A DNA stretch of 64,000 nt from Clitopilus passeckerianus (taxonomy: Eukaryota; Basidiomycota; Agaricomycetes; Agaricales; Entolomataceae): assembly GCA_944990035.1 (NCBI GenBank), contig CALYLX010000083.1, positions 372,001-436,000 of the forward strand. Direction: 5' to 3'. A model generated the notes under the pieces. That model was not told the origin of the DNA, ran no database searches, and was given only the letters and a program-made list of their open reading frames with translations. Made by a program: the position numbers and the translations under genes. This document shows positions 49,024 through 59,698 of the stretch, one piece after another (position 1 is the first letter of the stretch; every line of letters begins with the position of its first letter).

Positions 49024-49577
49024 AGCATCGTTTGGCAACGGCGAGTGGGCGGAAGGGCTGGGACTGACAGGATGTAGCTCGGGGTAAGGACGCCCCTCAT
49101 CTACAGCAACAGAGCCCATCTGTAGGCAAGGCTCTGGAGGAAGGAGGTGGGCAAGCACGCAACCTCCAAAGAAATGTGGGCCTGGATGTTGCACCGGACG
49201 AACAGCTCTGGATCAGCATGCCTCATGGCACGCCCACAACTTTGGCTAAGCAAGCATGTCACACCTCGTGGTGGGGTTAAGCGCTGAGAACCTGCGTAAA
49301 AATGGGGTGTTGAGGCTCGAGGGGTTTGGCAGATAGCGACGTAGGTTTCCGAGGAGATGGAATTTGGACGTGTCATTTTTAGAGTTCAGGGTGATTACAC
49401 GTGAGAGAAGGAGTCCTCCAGCTCTATAAGCGACAAGCGGGGCTGAGCAGGCACGCTACAGGTTCCACGGGATGCTGGACAATCCTCCATCGATAATGGG
49501 TCAATGTGGACGATGTCAAGTTTACACTGTGATACAGTGGCAAGGCTCGTGAACGGGTCGGCGGCTGCTCCCGAACT

Positions 49578-49610
49578 ACAGCACGTCAACAGAACCAATA
49601 AACGCGTGTG
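49578..49610. promoter_or_regulatory. degenerate ACGCGT-pair element upstream of BTB paralogue 9
   Basis: GCACGTCAACAGAACCAATA followed by AACGCGTG aligns with the paired element at 51648-51674. The second ACGCGT (49602-49607) is kept and the first is altered to GCACGT. Confidence 0.35.
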
Positions 49611-49711
49611 CTCAATTTGATGAATAAAGATAGGTCATCTTTTCAATAATCGTGAGGTAAACGGTTAATAATTGATAATCCCTAAGACTTTAACATTAGT
49701 AAGATGGGCCA

Positions 49712-51213
49712 TCAGGTCATCATCCGACTTTGAACAGCCGGTACAGGCTCGCTCCAACGATTTCTCTGTACTCTCACTGGCAGTCTACCGGAAGATTCTT
49801 CTAGCCCTAGCAATTCCTGAGAAAAGCGCCGCCGCGATTCCGATATAGGCGAAGGGGGAGATAGAGTCTCATCGAGTTCCATTATCTCACGAATCTCCGA
49901 ACCGAACTCCTCCCGTACGACTAAGCCGGTCGCGATCTCGGAGCAGAGGGTGGTATCCAGCACGCTGAAGTCTCGCTTCAGGATAGCGAGGTAACTTCGT
50001 CGGCGTTTGAGTCGTTCCTCCCAAATCTTGACCGCAGTGACGAGGCCCAGGCAATCAACATCCTGGGTCGAGAGGCCTTCCTCTCTATCAATGATCCGCT
50101 CGTAGAGGGACAATAGCCAATCCCAGGCACCAGTATAGCGTGCACGGATGGCATCCTGTACGAGATCTTGACTACCGCCGAATCCCTCTAATTCGGCTTC
50201 AAATATGGTCGAAATGGGAGGGTAATTTCGCGATGAATACCGGAGGTTGTACAGAGACCTCGCTGATCTATACACGAGTTCTCTGGCGCGGGCAACCTTG
50301 CATGCAAGCTCGACGCCCCATTGGTGTGCATTGTCGATTGTTACGGGTCCCGCCCGTTCAACCAGTGTGGTGGTTGCTCGTTCGTACCATGACAGGATCC
50401 CACAATCCCGACCAAGGGATAGAAGGTTGTCTACAGAAAGGAGATCTTCGACGATGCTGCGGAGAGCGAGCTCTCGGTAATGAGTCATCTTCCACCTCGA
50501 CGATAGTCTTAAGACCGAGATCCATTCAGACTGAGAGAGCACGTTGTTGAAAGGGTCCCTGCAAGAGTCCCTCAGCAATTTTGTCTTCGAGAAGAGGATG
50601 ACACCTTACAGAGGGTACATTAGGCTCAAAAGCGCTCGAAAGTCTATGGTTAACACGCCATCGATGGGGATTGCTAGGGGGTCATTTTTGGCTCGAGCTT
50701 CACTAGCGTTGATGAGGCGGGCGAAATAGCTATTAGCAAGGAAGTGCTGGGCTGGTACCAGAAACTCGGTCTCTTCAACCTGTTTATCGTTGTAAACTAA
50801 GCAGCGGCAAGGATAGTTTCAGACTTACCTCGAACAACACCATCTGGAAGTAAAATCTGTCTCGCATCGGTGGCTCCTCCACTATCGCAAGGCCCAATGC
50901 CGGTGTACTAGGGCTGGTATGTGTGAGTCTCATGGAGGTGGAATTGGAATTACAGAATGCATGCTTACCGGGGCTCGATCATCCTCGCGATCTTGTCGCG
51001 AAGGGTCGGATTCATCTCACGAAGGTCGATTGAAATCAAATCAAGGTAGGCGCTACTCAGGCCATCCATCTCAGTGACTGGAACCACTAGAAGTTCGTAG
51101 CTGCACTGTACACCTTGCTGTACACGAGCAATCAGCACTAGATTGGCGCTAATTCGCTGCAGAAGACATACCCATGTTGATTTTCCGTCTTTCAGAGCAT
51201 CGTGGGATGACAT
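49712..51213 (-). CDS. BTB/POZ paralogue 10
   Basis: It starts MSSHDALKDGKSTW at 51213. The N-terminal module follows (CSYELLVVPVTEMDGLSSAY, LISIDLREMNPTLRDKIARM), then a linker with RDRFYFQMVLFE and the BTB exon (VEETEFLVPAQHFLANSYFA, IPIDGVLTIDFRALLSLMYP). The last exon begins NVLSQSEWISVLRLSSRWKM and holds two helical modules (LSWYERATTTLVERAGPVTI with WGVELACKVARAREL; IIDREEGLSTQDVDCLGLVT with VKIWEERLKRRRSY). The tail is short and basic-serine rich, without a lysine run, ending SRMMT at 49712-49714. The frame is intact. Confidence 0.8.
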
Positions 51214-51639
51214 TTTTGGCTCGATCTGGCTGAATTTGACATGGCTAGCATTATCTCGTGAGCGGACCATCGCAGTTCAGATACGTAGAGAATGTCTCAA
51301 AGAACTACCCCACCAGGGGCGACACCTCAGCCACTAGACATAGGGTCCAGCACGCATCTTTCGAGTACATAAGCTGCACCCACAGAACGGCCACATGCCT
51401 CGATGAATCACCAGCGCCAAAAAATAGGGTTTGCACACTGCAGACCATGCAGCACAGACAAGGAACGCGTCCTGGATCGACTTGAGAAGTCGTCCTTTTT
51501 GAGCAGCTCGTGTAAAACACGTCGTTTGTAGTCATCGTAAAGGACGCAAGAAAGCAAGCATTTCAAACGATTGGCCCAGTTGCAAGTAAGAGAAGGGCGC
51601 GCTCCGAAACCCGAACCCGAACCGTAAAGCAATGTCCCG

Positions 51640-51700
51640 TGATCACAACGCGTCAACAGACCATAACAACGCGTACTTCGAATCTCAACGGCGCACACTG
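51640..51700. promoter_or_regulatory. paired ACGCGT (MCB-like) element upstream of BTB paralogue 10
   Basis: ACGCGT starts at 51648 and 51669, again 21 bp apart, with the spacer CAACAGACCATAACA. It is nearly identical to the pair at 44871-44897 in front of paralogue 8. Confidence 0.4.
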
Positions 51701-52063
51701 ATTCAAATTGCCATCTTGATATCATAGACGTTCGGACTGATAAGACAGCGGAGGGGTCGAGTGCGCATCAAAACTTCAAATATTGGCAGATCTGGAAACA
51801 AGGGAACGGTTGGCTTCTTGGCGAACATATGGTGCGAACTTTACGACGCAGCCTTCTGAACGCGAGCGTCACCCAGAACAAGGAAGCTAGTTTGGCAGAA
51901 GGTCAAGAATGCTAATGCCACTTAAGAACGTGACGAGAAGGATTACGCGTGATTATACATAGCATGTGCAACTCTAAGCCAATTCTTAGGAGGAACCTAC
52001 GCGAAGCAACTGTTATGGGGTTTCGATACATGAGGGGCAGCGCTTGTGTCTGACCGAGGTTGG

Positions 52064-52753
52064 CTAAACGGTTTGGTATTCGAAGTAAGCAATAGCACTA
52101 TTGTAAGCAGCTGTGACGTTCTGCCTGATATCCTCAAAATCCCAGTTTACCGGACTCTGATTATGGGATTAGATTGAAGCCGTCTACCTTTCCTGAGTGG
52201 CACTTACTAGCGCATGTGTACCTAGATTTGAGACATAATTCACGAAATTGCTTCGTTGTGCTGTCAGATCAGAAAGTGCTACCGTCGAATAGGAAGAGCG
52301 GAAGGCCGTCTTCGTCTGAAGCTCTATCAAAGCCTCGATAATTTCGTCCTGGATCGGGGTAATAAGCCTGAATAGACTGATTGAATCTTCCAGATTAAAG
52401 AAAGGTGCATCCTTTTAAACGGCCTGAGGAATGGTATGTGCGTGCAAGGAGGAAGATTTGCATACGAAGACGTTATAGTATGCAGTCTGAAGATCGTTAC
52501 GAAGCGTCAAAGAGCTTGCGTCAAACGCCTGGAGGACAAAATCCATATGAACCCATGTAGTTATCGAGTTGAGGCTTACCAGAACAAGTGATTTCTCGAC
52601 GTAGCCATCAACAGGAAGAAATCTTGACGCGTCGTAGAAATTGTCTATGTCAGCAAGAATCTTGTTTGCGTCGGCGACAAGTTGATCAGGAATGCCAGCA
52701 AATACACCAGCCGCCGCGGTAGAAAGCACGAAAGCACAGCTGAACAGCTTCAT
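52064..52753 (-). CDS. HsbA-type hydrophobic surface-binding secreted protein 3
   Basis: The start at 52753 gives a signal peptide (MKLFSCAFVLSTAAAGVFAG) and a mature start IPDQLVADANKILADIDNFY, then DASRFLPVDGYVEKSLV. A following exon reads AFDASSLTLRNDLQTAYYNV and the last exon VNWDFEDIRQNVTAAYNSAI, ending FEYQTV with TAG at 52064-52066. The pattern of short amphipathic helices matches HsbA. It is the intact partner of the deleted gene 2 and shares its upstream region. Confidence 0.78.
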
Positions 52754-52764
52754 CGCCGAGTTTT

Positions 52765-53370
52765 AGGGGCTTGGTTGAGCAGTTATGAACGTGGCCTTTA
52801 TATCATGACTGCGTCTTTCGAGCCTCTCAAAGTGCGCTGACGTTTCAAAGCGAGAGTTCTCTGATGTAAGACAGCGGGAGATAGGAAGTATCACGTATTC
52901 AAGCGCGTATTAGGATTTAGCAGTGACAGATCGGGAGTAAGATAACGAAATATTGCGCCGAAAGTACTCGGGGCAAAGCGTCGCAAGAGATAATAGCACG
53001 GTTAAGTCTCGCCCTTCAAGTTTACGACGCATCAGAATCAATCGTACAAGCAACTCTTGAAAATACTCGCCTAATAGCTTCTGACCTGGAGGTTAAAGGT
53101 GAACCAAACATCGATCGAGAGTGCGTATTCCTACATGTCCATGCGAAGCTTGAGATTCGATAGCCTGTGATTGTTCCTTCCTACGGTATATATCGGCGCT
53201 TTAAGGCACATCTGCAGCATTTTCGACTCTGCGCACGTCTTAGCGGCCATTAACGCTGATAGAAGCACTCAGATGTGCAAGAACCTCTCTATTTGCGAGA
53301 CACGCCTCAGATCCTGAGAGAGTGAGACCAAGAGTCATCGGCCCACAAGTTCTCACAGATGTCGGCATTG
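52765..53370. repeat. segmental duplication, right copy
   Basis: This is the counterpart of 46470-47080 and lies in the same position relative to HsbA gene 3. No gene is supported inside it. Confidence 0.8.
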
Positions 53371-53525
53371 GGCGCTGACTGCTGCCGATTTAGTCACGTG
53401 GTAGATATGCATGGTGAGGTATAGCAAAAAGATTTCATTCACGAAAGGCCAGGGAAGGAGCGGGATAGGGAACTACTAGAAGAGGAACTGGTTTTCAAAA
53501 GGCGAGTACGAGTCTAGAGGCGTAG

Positions 53526-54215
53526 CTAAGCACGGAAGAAATCAATACAGGCGAAATATGCCTCGTCAATCTCGTCCTTGAGTTGACTGATAATCCCGAC
53601 GAAGGAGACCTGAAGAGGGGGTCATCAGATCATCGCATCAAATTGAGAGAAGAGGCACTTACTGGAGCAATCTTCAAGTAGGCGTCAGCATAGGCATCCG
53701 TGATACGAACCAACTGTTGGAGAAGGACGACGATTGCATCCTCATAGCTCTGGAGTAGTGCTTTCTGGGCCTCGAGCTCTTGCAAAGTGCTGACAGTTTC
53801 AACTTTAATCGGAGCAATGGTGCCTACGAGGATTTTTGCGTCCCCGATAGAGATGGAAGAGGTGCTCTAGAAACACGAAGGGTATTAGAAAGAATGCTTT
53901 GGCTAGGAGTAAAGGAACGCTTACCTGAACGTTGACAGTCGCCTGTCTGAGAATGGAGGTCAAAGAGGTCGCCGCATTTCCAAGTTGCTATATCGCGAGA
54001 TTGATATATTTACTCTGAGGAAGGCAGGCGTATGAGCTTACCGCGACGAAAACCACATCGACACCAGTGGGAGGGATATGGCCCATAACGGTATGGAGCT
54101 CAGTGACCTTAGAACTAATTTTCTTTGCATCATCGCTCAGAACTGTTACATTGGCACCGAGAACACAGGTAACCGTCGCAGCAAGAGCAAAGACTGCGAA
54201 GGCGAAGAATTTCAT
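53526..54215 (-). CDS. HsbA-type hydrophobic surface-binding secreted protein 4
   Basis: The signal peptide MKFFAFAVFALAATVTCVLG starts at 54215. The mature part reads NVTVLSDDAKKISSKVTELH and MGHIPPTGVDVVFVA. Then come QLGNAATSLTSILRQATVNV, STSSISIGDAKILVGTIAPI and QSYEDAIVVLLQQLVRITDA. The last exon is VSFVGIISQLKDEIDEAYFA, ending CIDFFRA with TAG at 53526-53528. It has the same four-exon layout as the other copies but is the most diverged of the four. Secretion is well supported; family assignment rests on pattern and length (about 180 residues). Confidence 0.72.
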
Positions 54216-54951
54216 TGAGGGAATAGTAGAGCGATGAGCTTGTGTCGAGTAAATCCATCCAACATGTGCTATTAAGTAACAGGAGCAGTGTCAGCTCCAA
54301 TACCCTCGTCACGGTGCACGAAGGCTTGAGAGTTCGATGGGTCCATAGTCACGATTCGCGAAGAGCAACCTAAAGATAATCGAAGAAAATTTGCGTTCAG
54401 CAATGATGCGATTCTTCCGGAGATGAGTTCTGTGATAAGAAGCTAGAATTTGGTATCCATACAGGTGTTCCTAAGGTTCTTTGTGCCAAGAGATGTTGAC
54501 GGGGAACGAGAACGTCGTCCTTTGAAAGCCTGAAGACGATTACATAATCACAAATGATGCTCTCCCGCAAACTGGACATCCAAAGTACTGTAGTGCCCAC
54601 GCGGATACTTCGCCTACTCCATGCGCCAAAATTTGCAATATGCTTAACTTCTATGATTGCTTGTTTTATGCCTGTTTTCGTGCCCATCACGACTCGAAAC
54701 AAGCAAACTTCTACCATCAAATTCAAGCCAATCTACCTTGGTCGTAAATTCCGGTAAGCAGCTTGCAGTCTTTTAACAATACGACCACTCAAACGTCTCT
54801 AAGGACTTTCACGGGCTCGGCCAGTTTGTAGGGCACCCCAGATAGGAGCATCGGCGGAACTTTACCGGCCCGAGCTTCCTGCCTCAATCCATCATCCAGA
54901 TCCAAGTCACAGGACACCTCACATCCCACTTCTCGACTTCTTCTCATCTCC

Positions 54952-55976
54952 ATGGCAAGCCACGCACTTCTCAACGCCTTCAAAGCCAACAAGCCAGCTT
55001 TTGGCGTCTGGATCACCGCCCCCGGCATCTTCAACGCTCGCACTGTAGCTGCAGCAAGCCCAGACCTATCATTCGTGGTTGTCGACTGCGAACATGGATT
55101 GACGCCTCTCGTTCCAGGAGCCGCTGAAACTATTGCCGCCATTCAAGGCGTCAATCCCAATGGCGGACCTAGTGCCATAGTTCGAGTTCCTGCGACAGGA
55201 GTATCAACTGGCACGGGTTGGCAGATCAAGAACGCACTGGATGCAGGAGCGCGGGGGATCATAGTTCCGATGGTAAGAACGCATCTACTTACATCAAGCT
55301 TTATGGTGAACTGAAAGAATTGGAAATAGGTTTCTTCCGCAGAGAAGGCTGGGGAAATCGTTGCGGATAGCAAGTTTCCACCCTTGGGTCGTCGTGGCTT
55401 CGGGAATCCATACTGCCATGGATCATGGGGCATCTCCGCGAAAGATTATCTCGCCAACGCCAATGACCACATCTGCGTGATGGTCCAAATTGAAACCAAG
55501 GAAGCCATCGAGCAAGTTGACGCTATCGCAGCGGTCGACGGAATTGGTTCGTGCAAGCATTTGATCAAGAAAAAGCATTCTTCTGACCTTCATCCACTGC
55601 TAGATGTCCTGTTCGTCGGACCCTACGACTTGTCCATCTCTTTGGGATATGCTCCACCCAACCCGGACCCTCATCCCGACGTCGAGAAGAGTATACAACG
55701 AATTCTAAAAGCAACACATGCAGCCGGGAAGAAATGGTAAGCACCTCGTTCTGGAACGTCTATTGCTTCTGGACTAAAACGTGCCCTCAGCGCGATTTAC
55801 TGCAGCTCTGGTAAGCAGTCCGCCGCACGTGCTGCTGAAGGCTTTGACATGGTCAGTTTCCCCAAATTTCGTATCCTTTCTTTGAACTGAATAAGTGTCA
55901 GATTAATGTCACCTCGGATGCCGGAGCTATGTCTGAAGCAATCGCCGCTAATATCCAGACCGCGATGAACTCATAA
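54952..55976 (+). CDS. HpcH/HpaI aldolase (class II, citrate-lyase-beta-like)
   Basis: The exons are 54952-55272, 55330-55546, 55604-55736, 55791-55851 and 55902-55976, giving 268 residues with every junction in frame. The family catalyses retro-aldol cleavage of 2-keto-3-deoxy acids with a divalent metal. Key motifs: LSFVVVDCEHGL, IVRVPATG, ALDAGARGIIVPMV (barrel strand and loop), HICVMVQIETKEAIEQ (with the metal-binding Glu), and VLFVGPYDLSISLGY (the conserved metal/substrate Asp). The end reads KKCAIYCSSGKQSAARAAEG, FDMINVTSDAGAMSEAIAAN. No signal peptide, so it is probably cytosolic. It is the only plus-strand gene inside the BTB array and converges with paralogue 11 across about 100 bp. 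Confidence 0.93.
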
Positions 55977-56074
55977 AGAATAATGACATTATCGAAACCA
56001 TAATGTGACACTGTAACACCCCATTCCGAACAACCTATTTCTGTGTTTCTCCTCTTATACACTGTATGCCTCTC

Positions 56075-57640
56075 CTACTCCCAGAACAGCCCGTCAAGGT
56101 CGATCGAAGCCAGCTTGCTCGCTTTTGCAGCGATGAGCACCGTGACTTCTACCGAATTGGAAATATCAACGGCTGCGCAGCGTGGCAATGACTCCTGGAA
56201 GAGCTCTCGTGCTCGACAGATGGACACAGTAACGTCTGATCCCAAGACACGGGCCTCCCCCACCGTAATGGTTTCCTTCCTTTCAATCAGTTCAATTAAT
56301 GTGCTTCGTCTCCAGCGATGGGCTCCAAGCCTCTCCGCTAGTTGGTACCTTTCGATAACCGTGAAGCCTTTCGCGGTCGTCTTGAGGTAACTATTGAGTT
56401 CGCTCCAATTCAGCGGAACCGTCGGGCAGATGAGCGTATAGTCTAAATAGGTTGATAGACTCTGGAACACTTTCCTCAGGCCAGCCTCTCTTGCACGGCA
56501 GATGCTAATTGAGGTAGCCAAGCCGAGCTGCGCCGCTTCTTCTGCAGTCAGGGTTTCTCGACGTGTAACCAATATGGTGAATGCATCCCATAGCCATTCC
56601 AATACACCCTCATGCTTGGCCAGCAGTAGATCTGCGATCGGATCTTTGAGTTGAGGATGTGAAATGTCTCCAAGCGCTCTAGACAGAGCTACCCCACTCT
56701 TGAAGGTGCGTTCCTCAGGAGATACAGGGATGCCAGCGTTGGGCCACCTTCGGCTCCTAATGGCTTCACGAGTTTCCATCATCTTTACAAATGCCAACCT
56801 CCCCATTGCGTCAGCCTCTTTGGTGGATATCTCCTCCCCCCGGACCATCATATTCTGATAGGCTTGACAAAGCCGGTCGAGGACTTTGAACTGACGGCGT
56901 ATGTAATTCTTTCGAGGTCTGAAAGGTTGAAATGCTTCGGTAGTCGGTCGATAATAAATGGTCGAATGCGCTTGAACGGCCAATCGGCTGACACGTGCAA
57001 AATTCTCAGCCATTGCCCAATTAATTCGGGGGTACAGTGAGCTCCTAATGGGGACCTTTCTCTCGTATAAGTTAGTTTCGGGGACATGTTGACTACTGTT
57101 CTTACACAGCATAGTCAATCAACGCCAAGAGAAGTGAAAAGAACCGTGGGTCAATGCAGTGCTGCAGAGCGACAGGTGGGGCCATGCTAAGCTGATGCCC
57201 CTCCGGTGTGGCTTACGAACCACCCCCAAATGGACTGCTGGTATATTAAAGAGATTGTCTTCGATCTTGTAACCGTCAGATGTAGGGTCTCAAACGTATG
57301 ACATCGTGAAGTTACCTCGACCTGCACCATCTCGAGATAATAATCTGTATCACGAACAATCTCAGTGATACTTGTCTCCGGCACGAGAGGCCTATGGTGG
57401 CTACTAATGAGTGTCATATGCTTGTACCATAGTCAAATCCTACCGACGGCGTACCCGAACAAATACCTCCAATCGTTTTCGTCGACGGTGAGCTTAGCAC
57501 TCTTAGCTGGCAGCATCACTCGAATGCCGTCTTCTGGCCGGGAGGGATGCGTTGGGATTGGCATGAACTTCGCTATCGTCTCCGTCAATAGTGAAATACA
57601 AAACTGGACCAAGATGATGGAAGATGGGTAGGAAGGAATC
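56075..57640 (-). pseudogene. BTB/POZ paralogue 11, frameshifted, three helical modules
   Basis: N-terminal exons include ISLLTETIAKFMPIPTHPSR and AKLTVDENDWRYLFGYAVG, then the linker IVRDTDYYLEMVQVE. The BTB part is short (IEDNLFNIPAVHLGVV). The helical region opens IGQWLRILHVSADWPFKRIR. Between about 56878 and 56905 the frame shifts from LSDLERITYAV to VLDRLCQAYQNMMVRGEEIS. Three helical modules follow, the second being WLWDAFTILVTRRETLTAEE with LGLATSISICRAREAG and the third TLIELIERKETITVGEARVL. It is the sister of paralogue 12, and most others have two modules. The stop is at 56075-56077 and the start is uncertain. Confidence 0.62.
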
Positions 57641-57890
57641 TCGTTGTCTATGTATCCTGAAGAGTTCCTTGGGGACAGAGGATTGTAGAATCGGCGCTCT
57701 GTTTGTTTCTATACAAGTTCTAGGTTCAATGGAGTGCCTGGTGACTATCTAAGACGGAAACAGAACACTAATGTCGCACTAAATTCATGTCCAGTCAGGT
57801 GACATTTCGAGAACGGGGTGAAAGGTCCCACTTAAAATTCAATGAGATGAGTCGTGAACCCTAAAGGAGTAGCAATCAACAAACTGTTTA

Positions 57891-59400
57891 TTAATGCAAG
57901 GGTTTGTATTCAAACGACAACTTTTTCTTTCCCTCTGCTCGTACCAGCGCCTCTACTCTGGCCCGAATGAGAGTATCCCGTGCTTCTCTCGGAAACTGAG
58001 GGGGAAAGCGTTGCAGTGATTTGAGAAATCTATCACAAGCACGGCAGAGATCTACAAAGCAATCCATGCCCAAGACACTGGCTTCAAATATATCGATAGG
58101 AATTCCGCGCATGACGAGCTCTAAAAATGCTGAGTGCACCCATTTCAACACCCCATACTTGCGTGCAAAGCAAATTCTTTCCACCGGTCCGGCATATCTC
58201 GACTTGGCCTTGGCGGGTCCGTCGAAGGTCGATCTAATAGCTTCGTCAATGAGTGGGAGGTAATCATCGTCCTGTGTTTCTTCTACCCTTGAGTTGTAGT
58301 ATTCTCTGGCTTGATAGATGTTGACGGAGGTTTCAATGCCTAAGAGCTTGGCTTCGGTACGGGTAAGGGTATCAGGGCGTTGAATGTATTCCGAGTAGGC
58401 ATCAACAATCCATTCAATGATTCCCTCTTGCTCGGCAAGGAACACCCGCCCGATGAGGCTGCCGCCATCAACATCCAACTCTTCCGAGACCTGGAGCACT
58501 TGGGCAAGTGCGGCTTTGCCTTTCTCCTTTAATGAATTGGAATCTTCATAGTGCCTGACCTGATATTGCTCCCGGGATTTCTCCTGAAAGGCCATCAGCT
58601 TAACAAGCGCCTCCATAGCCAATTCCTTTGCCTCCTCCGGCTGAATGGTTTCCCTCCTGCTGGCGATGTCAAAATATGCGGGGAGAAGCAGGTTGTCGAG
58701 GCGGCGACCATAACGGATCTTGTCGGGATTTGTAAGCTTAAAAGACGACATGTTTCGCTGAGCGAGCTCCTGCAGGTTGTTGCAGGGCCAGAATCGAGCT
58801 ACGTGTAGAACTGTAGCCCAGTCCCCAAAGTCCAAGAACATCTCAGGGGGATTGGGTAATCATTAAGGGCCGTTGTAATCCAGTAAGCACAAGCAAACAA
58901 GGAGAGTTTTAGTGGCAGTAGACTTATAGTCGCCAATTAATCACGTCAAAAAGGATGCTGAGCTCTTTTGCATGAATCTTGTCCAAGAAGATAGGCATTG
59001 AGGAACAAGTACCCTGCTCTGGTATTGTGGCACCATCAAGATGGGCAACGGGAACTTGGAAAAGCATACTATCGGCCTAGGCATGATGTGTTGGTAACAA
59101 GCCTGAACGTTTGATAAGCCTGACTCAATCGATACCTTGAGCAGGACCATGTCCATGTAATAATCTGGGTCATGGACGGGGTCCACACCAGACGGCAGAG
59201 AGAAGTCACAAAGTGGCCTGAAGAAGGAAACATATCAGTTCTGTGAAACCTGGACAGAGAAACCCAATACGAAGGCGAGAGGCGGCGTTTGAGTGCTTCG
59301 ATGTTGAGCTCGACAGGGGATTTCGAGGCTACCCCGTCGAGTCTACGGGTAACCTTCACCTCAAGCTCATAGCTGTCAACCTGGCCGCAACGTTATAACC
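57891..59400 (-). CDS. BTB/POZ paralogue 12, three helical modules
   Basis: An upstream exon near 59285-59390 reads DSYELEVKVTRRLDGVASKS and PVELNIEALKRRLSPS, the N-terminal module. The linker has VHDPDYYMDMVLLKV and the BTB part is short (VPVAHLDGATIPEQG). The long last exon starts MFLDFGDWATVLHVARFWPC at 58841. It contains three helical modules: YFDIASRRETIQPEEAKELA, WIVDAYSEYIQRPDTLTRTE with LGIETSVNIYQAREYY, and WVHSAFLELVMRGIPIDIFE with LGMDCFVDLCRACDRF. It ends LSFEYKPLH at 57891-57893. The foldback element starts about 30 bp beyond the first exon, so the true start may be lost or lie past it. Confidence 0.7.
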
Positions 59401-59424
59401 TGCCAGTGCGCGCCTCTACATCAG

Positions 59425-59690
59425 CATTCTGTCGTGTGGCTTACAAATGCTTGAATATGCTTGAAATGCTCTTAAAGAGCTTTAAGACCATTTAAGACTG
59501 TTTAAGACTGTTTAAGCAAATTAAGACGATTAAGAGAACAATTCTTTTCTCTATTTTTTCTTCTCTTAATTGTCTTAATTTGCTTAAACAGTCTTAAACA
59601 GTCTTAAATGGTCTTAAAGCGCTTTAAAAGCATTTCAAGCACATTCAAGCATTTTTAAGCCACACGACGGAATGCTGATGACTAGTGTCA
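59425..59690. mobile_element. long foldback / MITE-like inverted repeat
   Basis: Two arms of about 120 bp are near-perfect reverse complements. The left end CATCAGCATTCTGTCGTGTG mirrors the right end CACACGACGGAATGCTGATG, and the inner parts are runs of TTAAG-type words. A short T-rich loop (ACAATTCTTTTCTCTATTTT) lies between. It carries no gene and no clear target-site duplication is visible, so it is a non-autonomous element or other foldback DNA. Confidence 0.75.
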
Positions 59691-59698
59691 TCAGGGAC

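Noticed and set aside
59460..59660. CRISPR-like short repeats (TTTAAGACTG repeated)
   Set aside because: The repeats are part of a foldback palindrome with no spacers, and the genome is eukaryotic.
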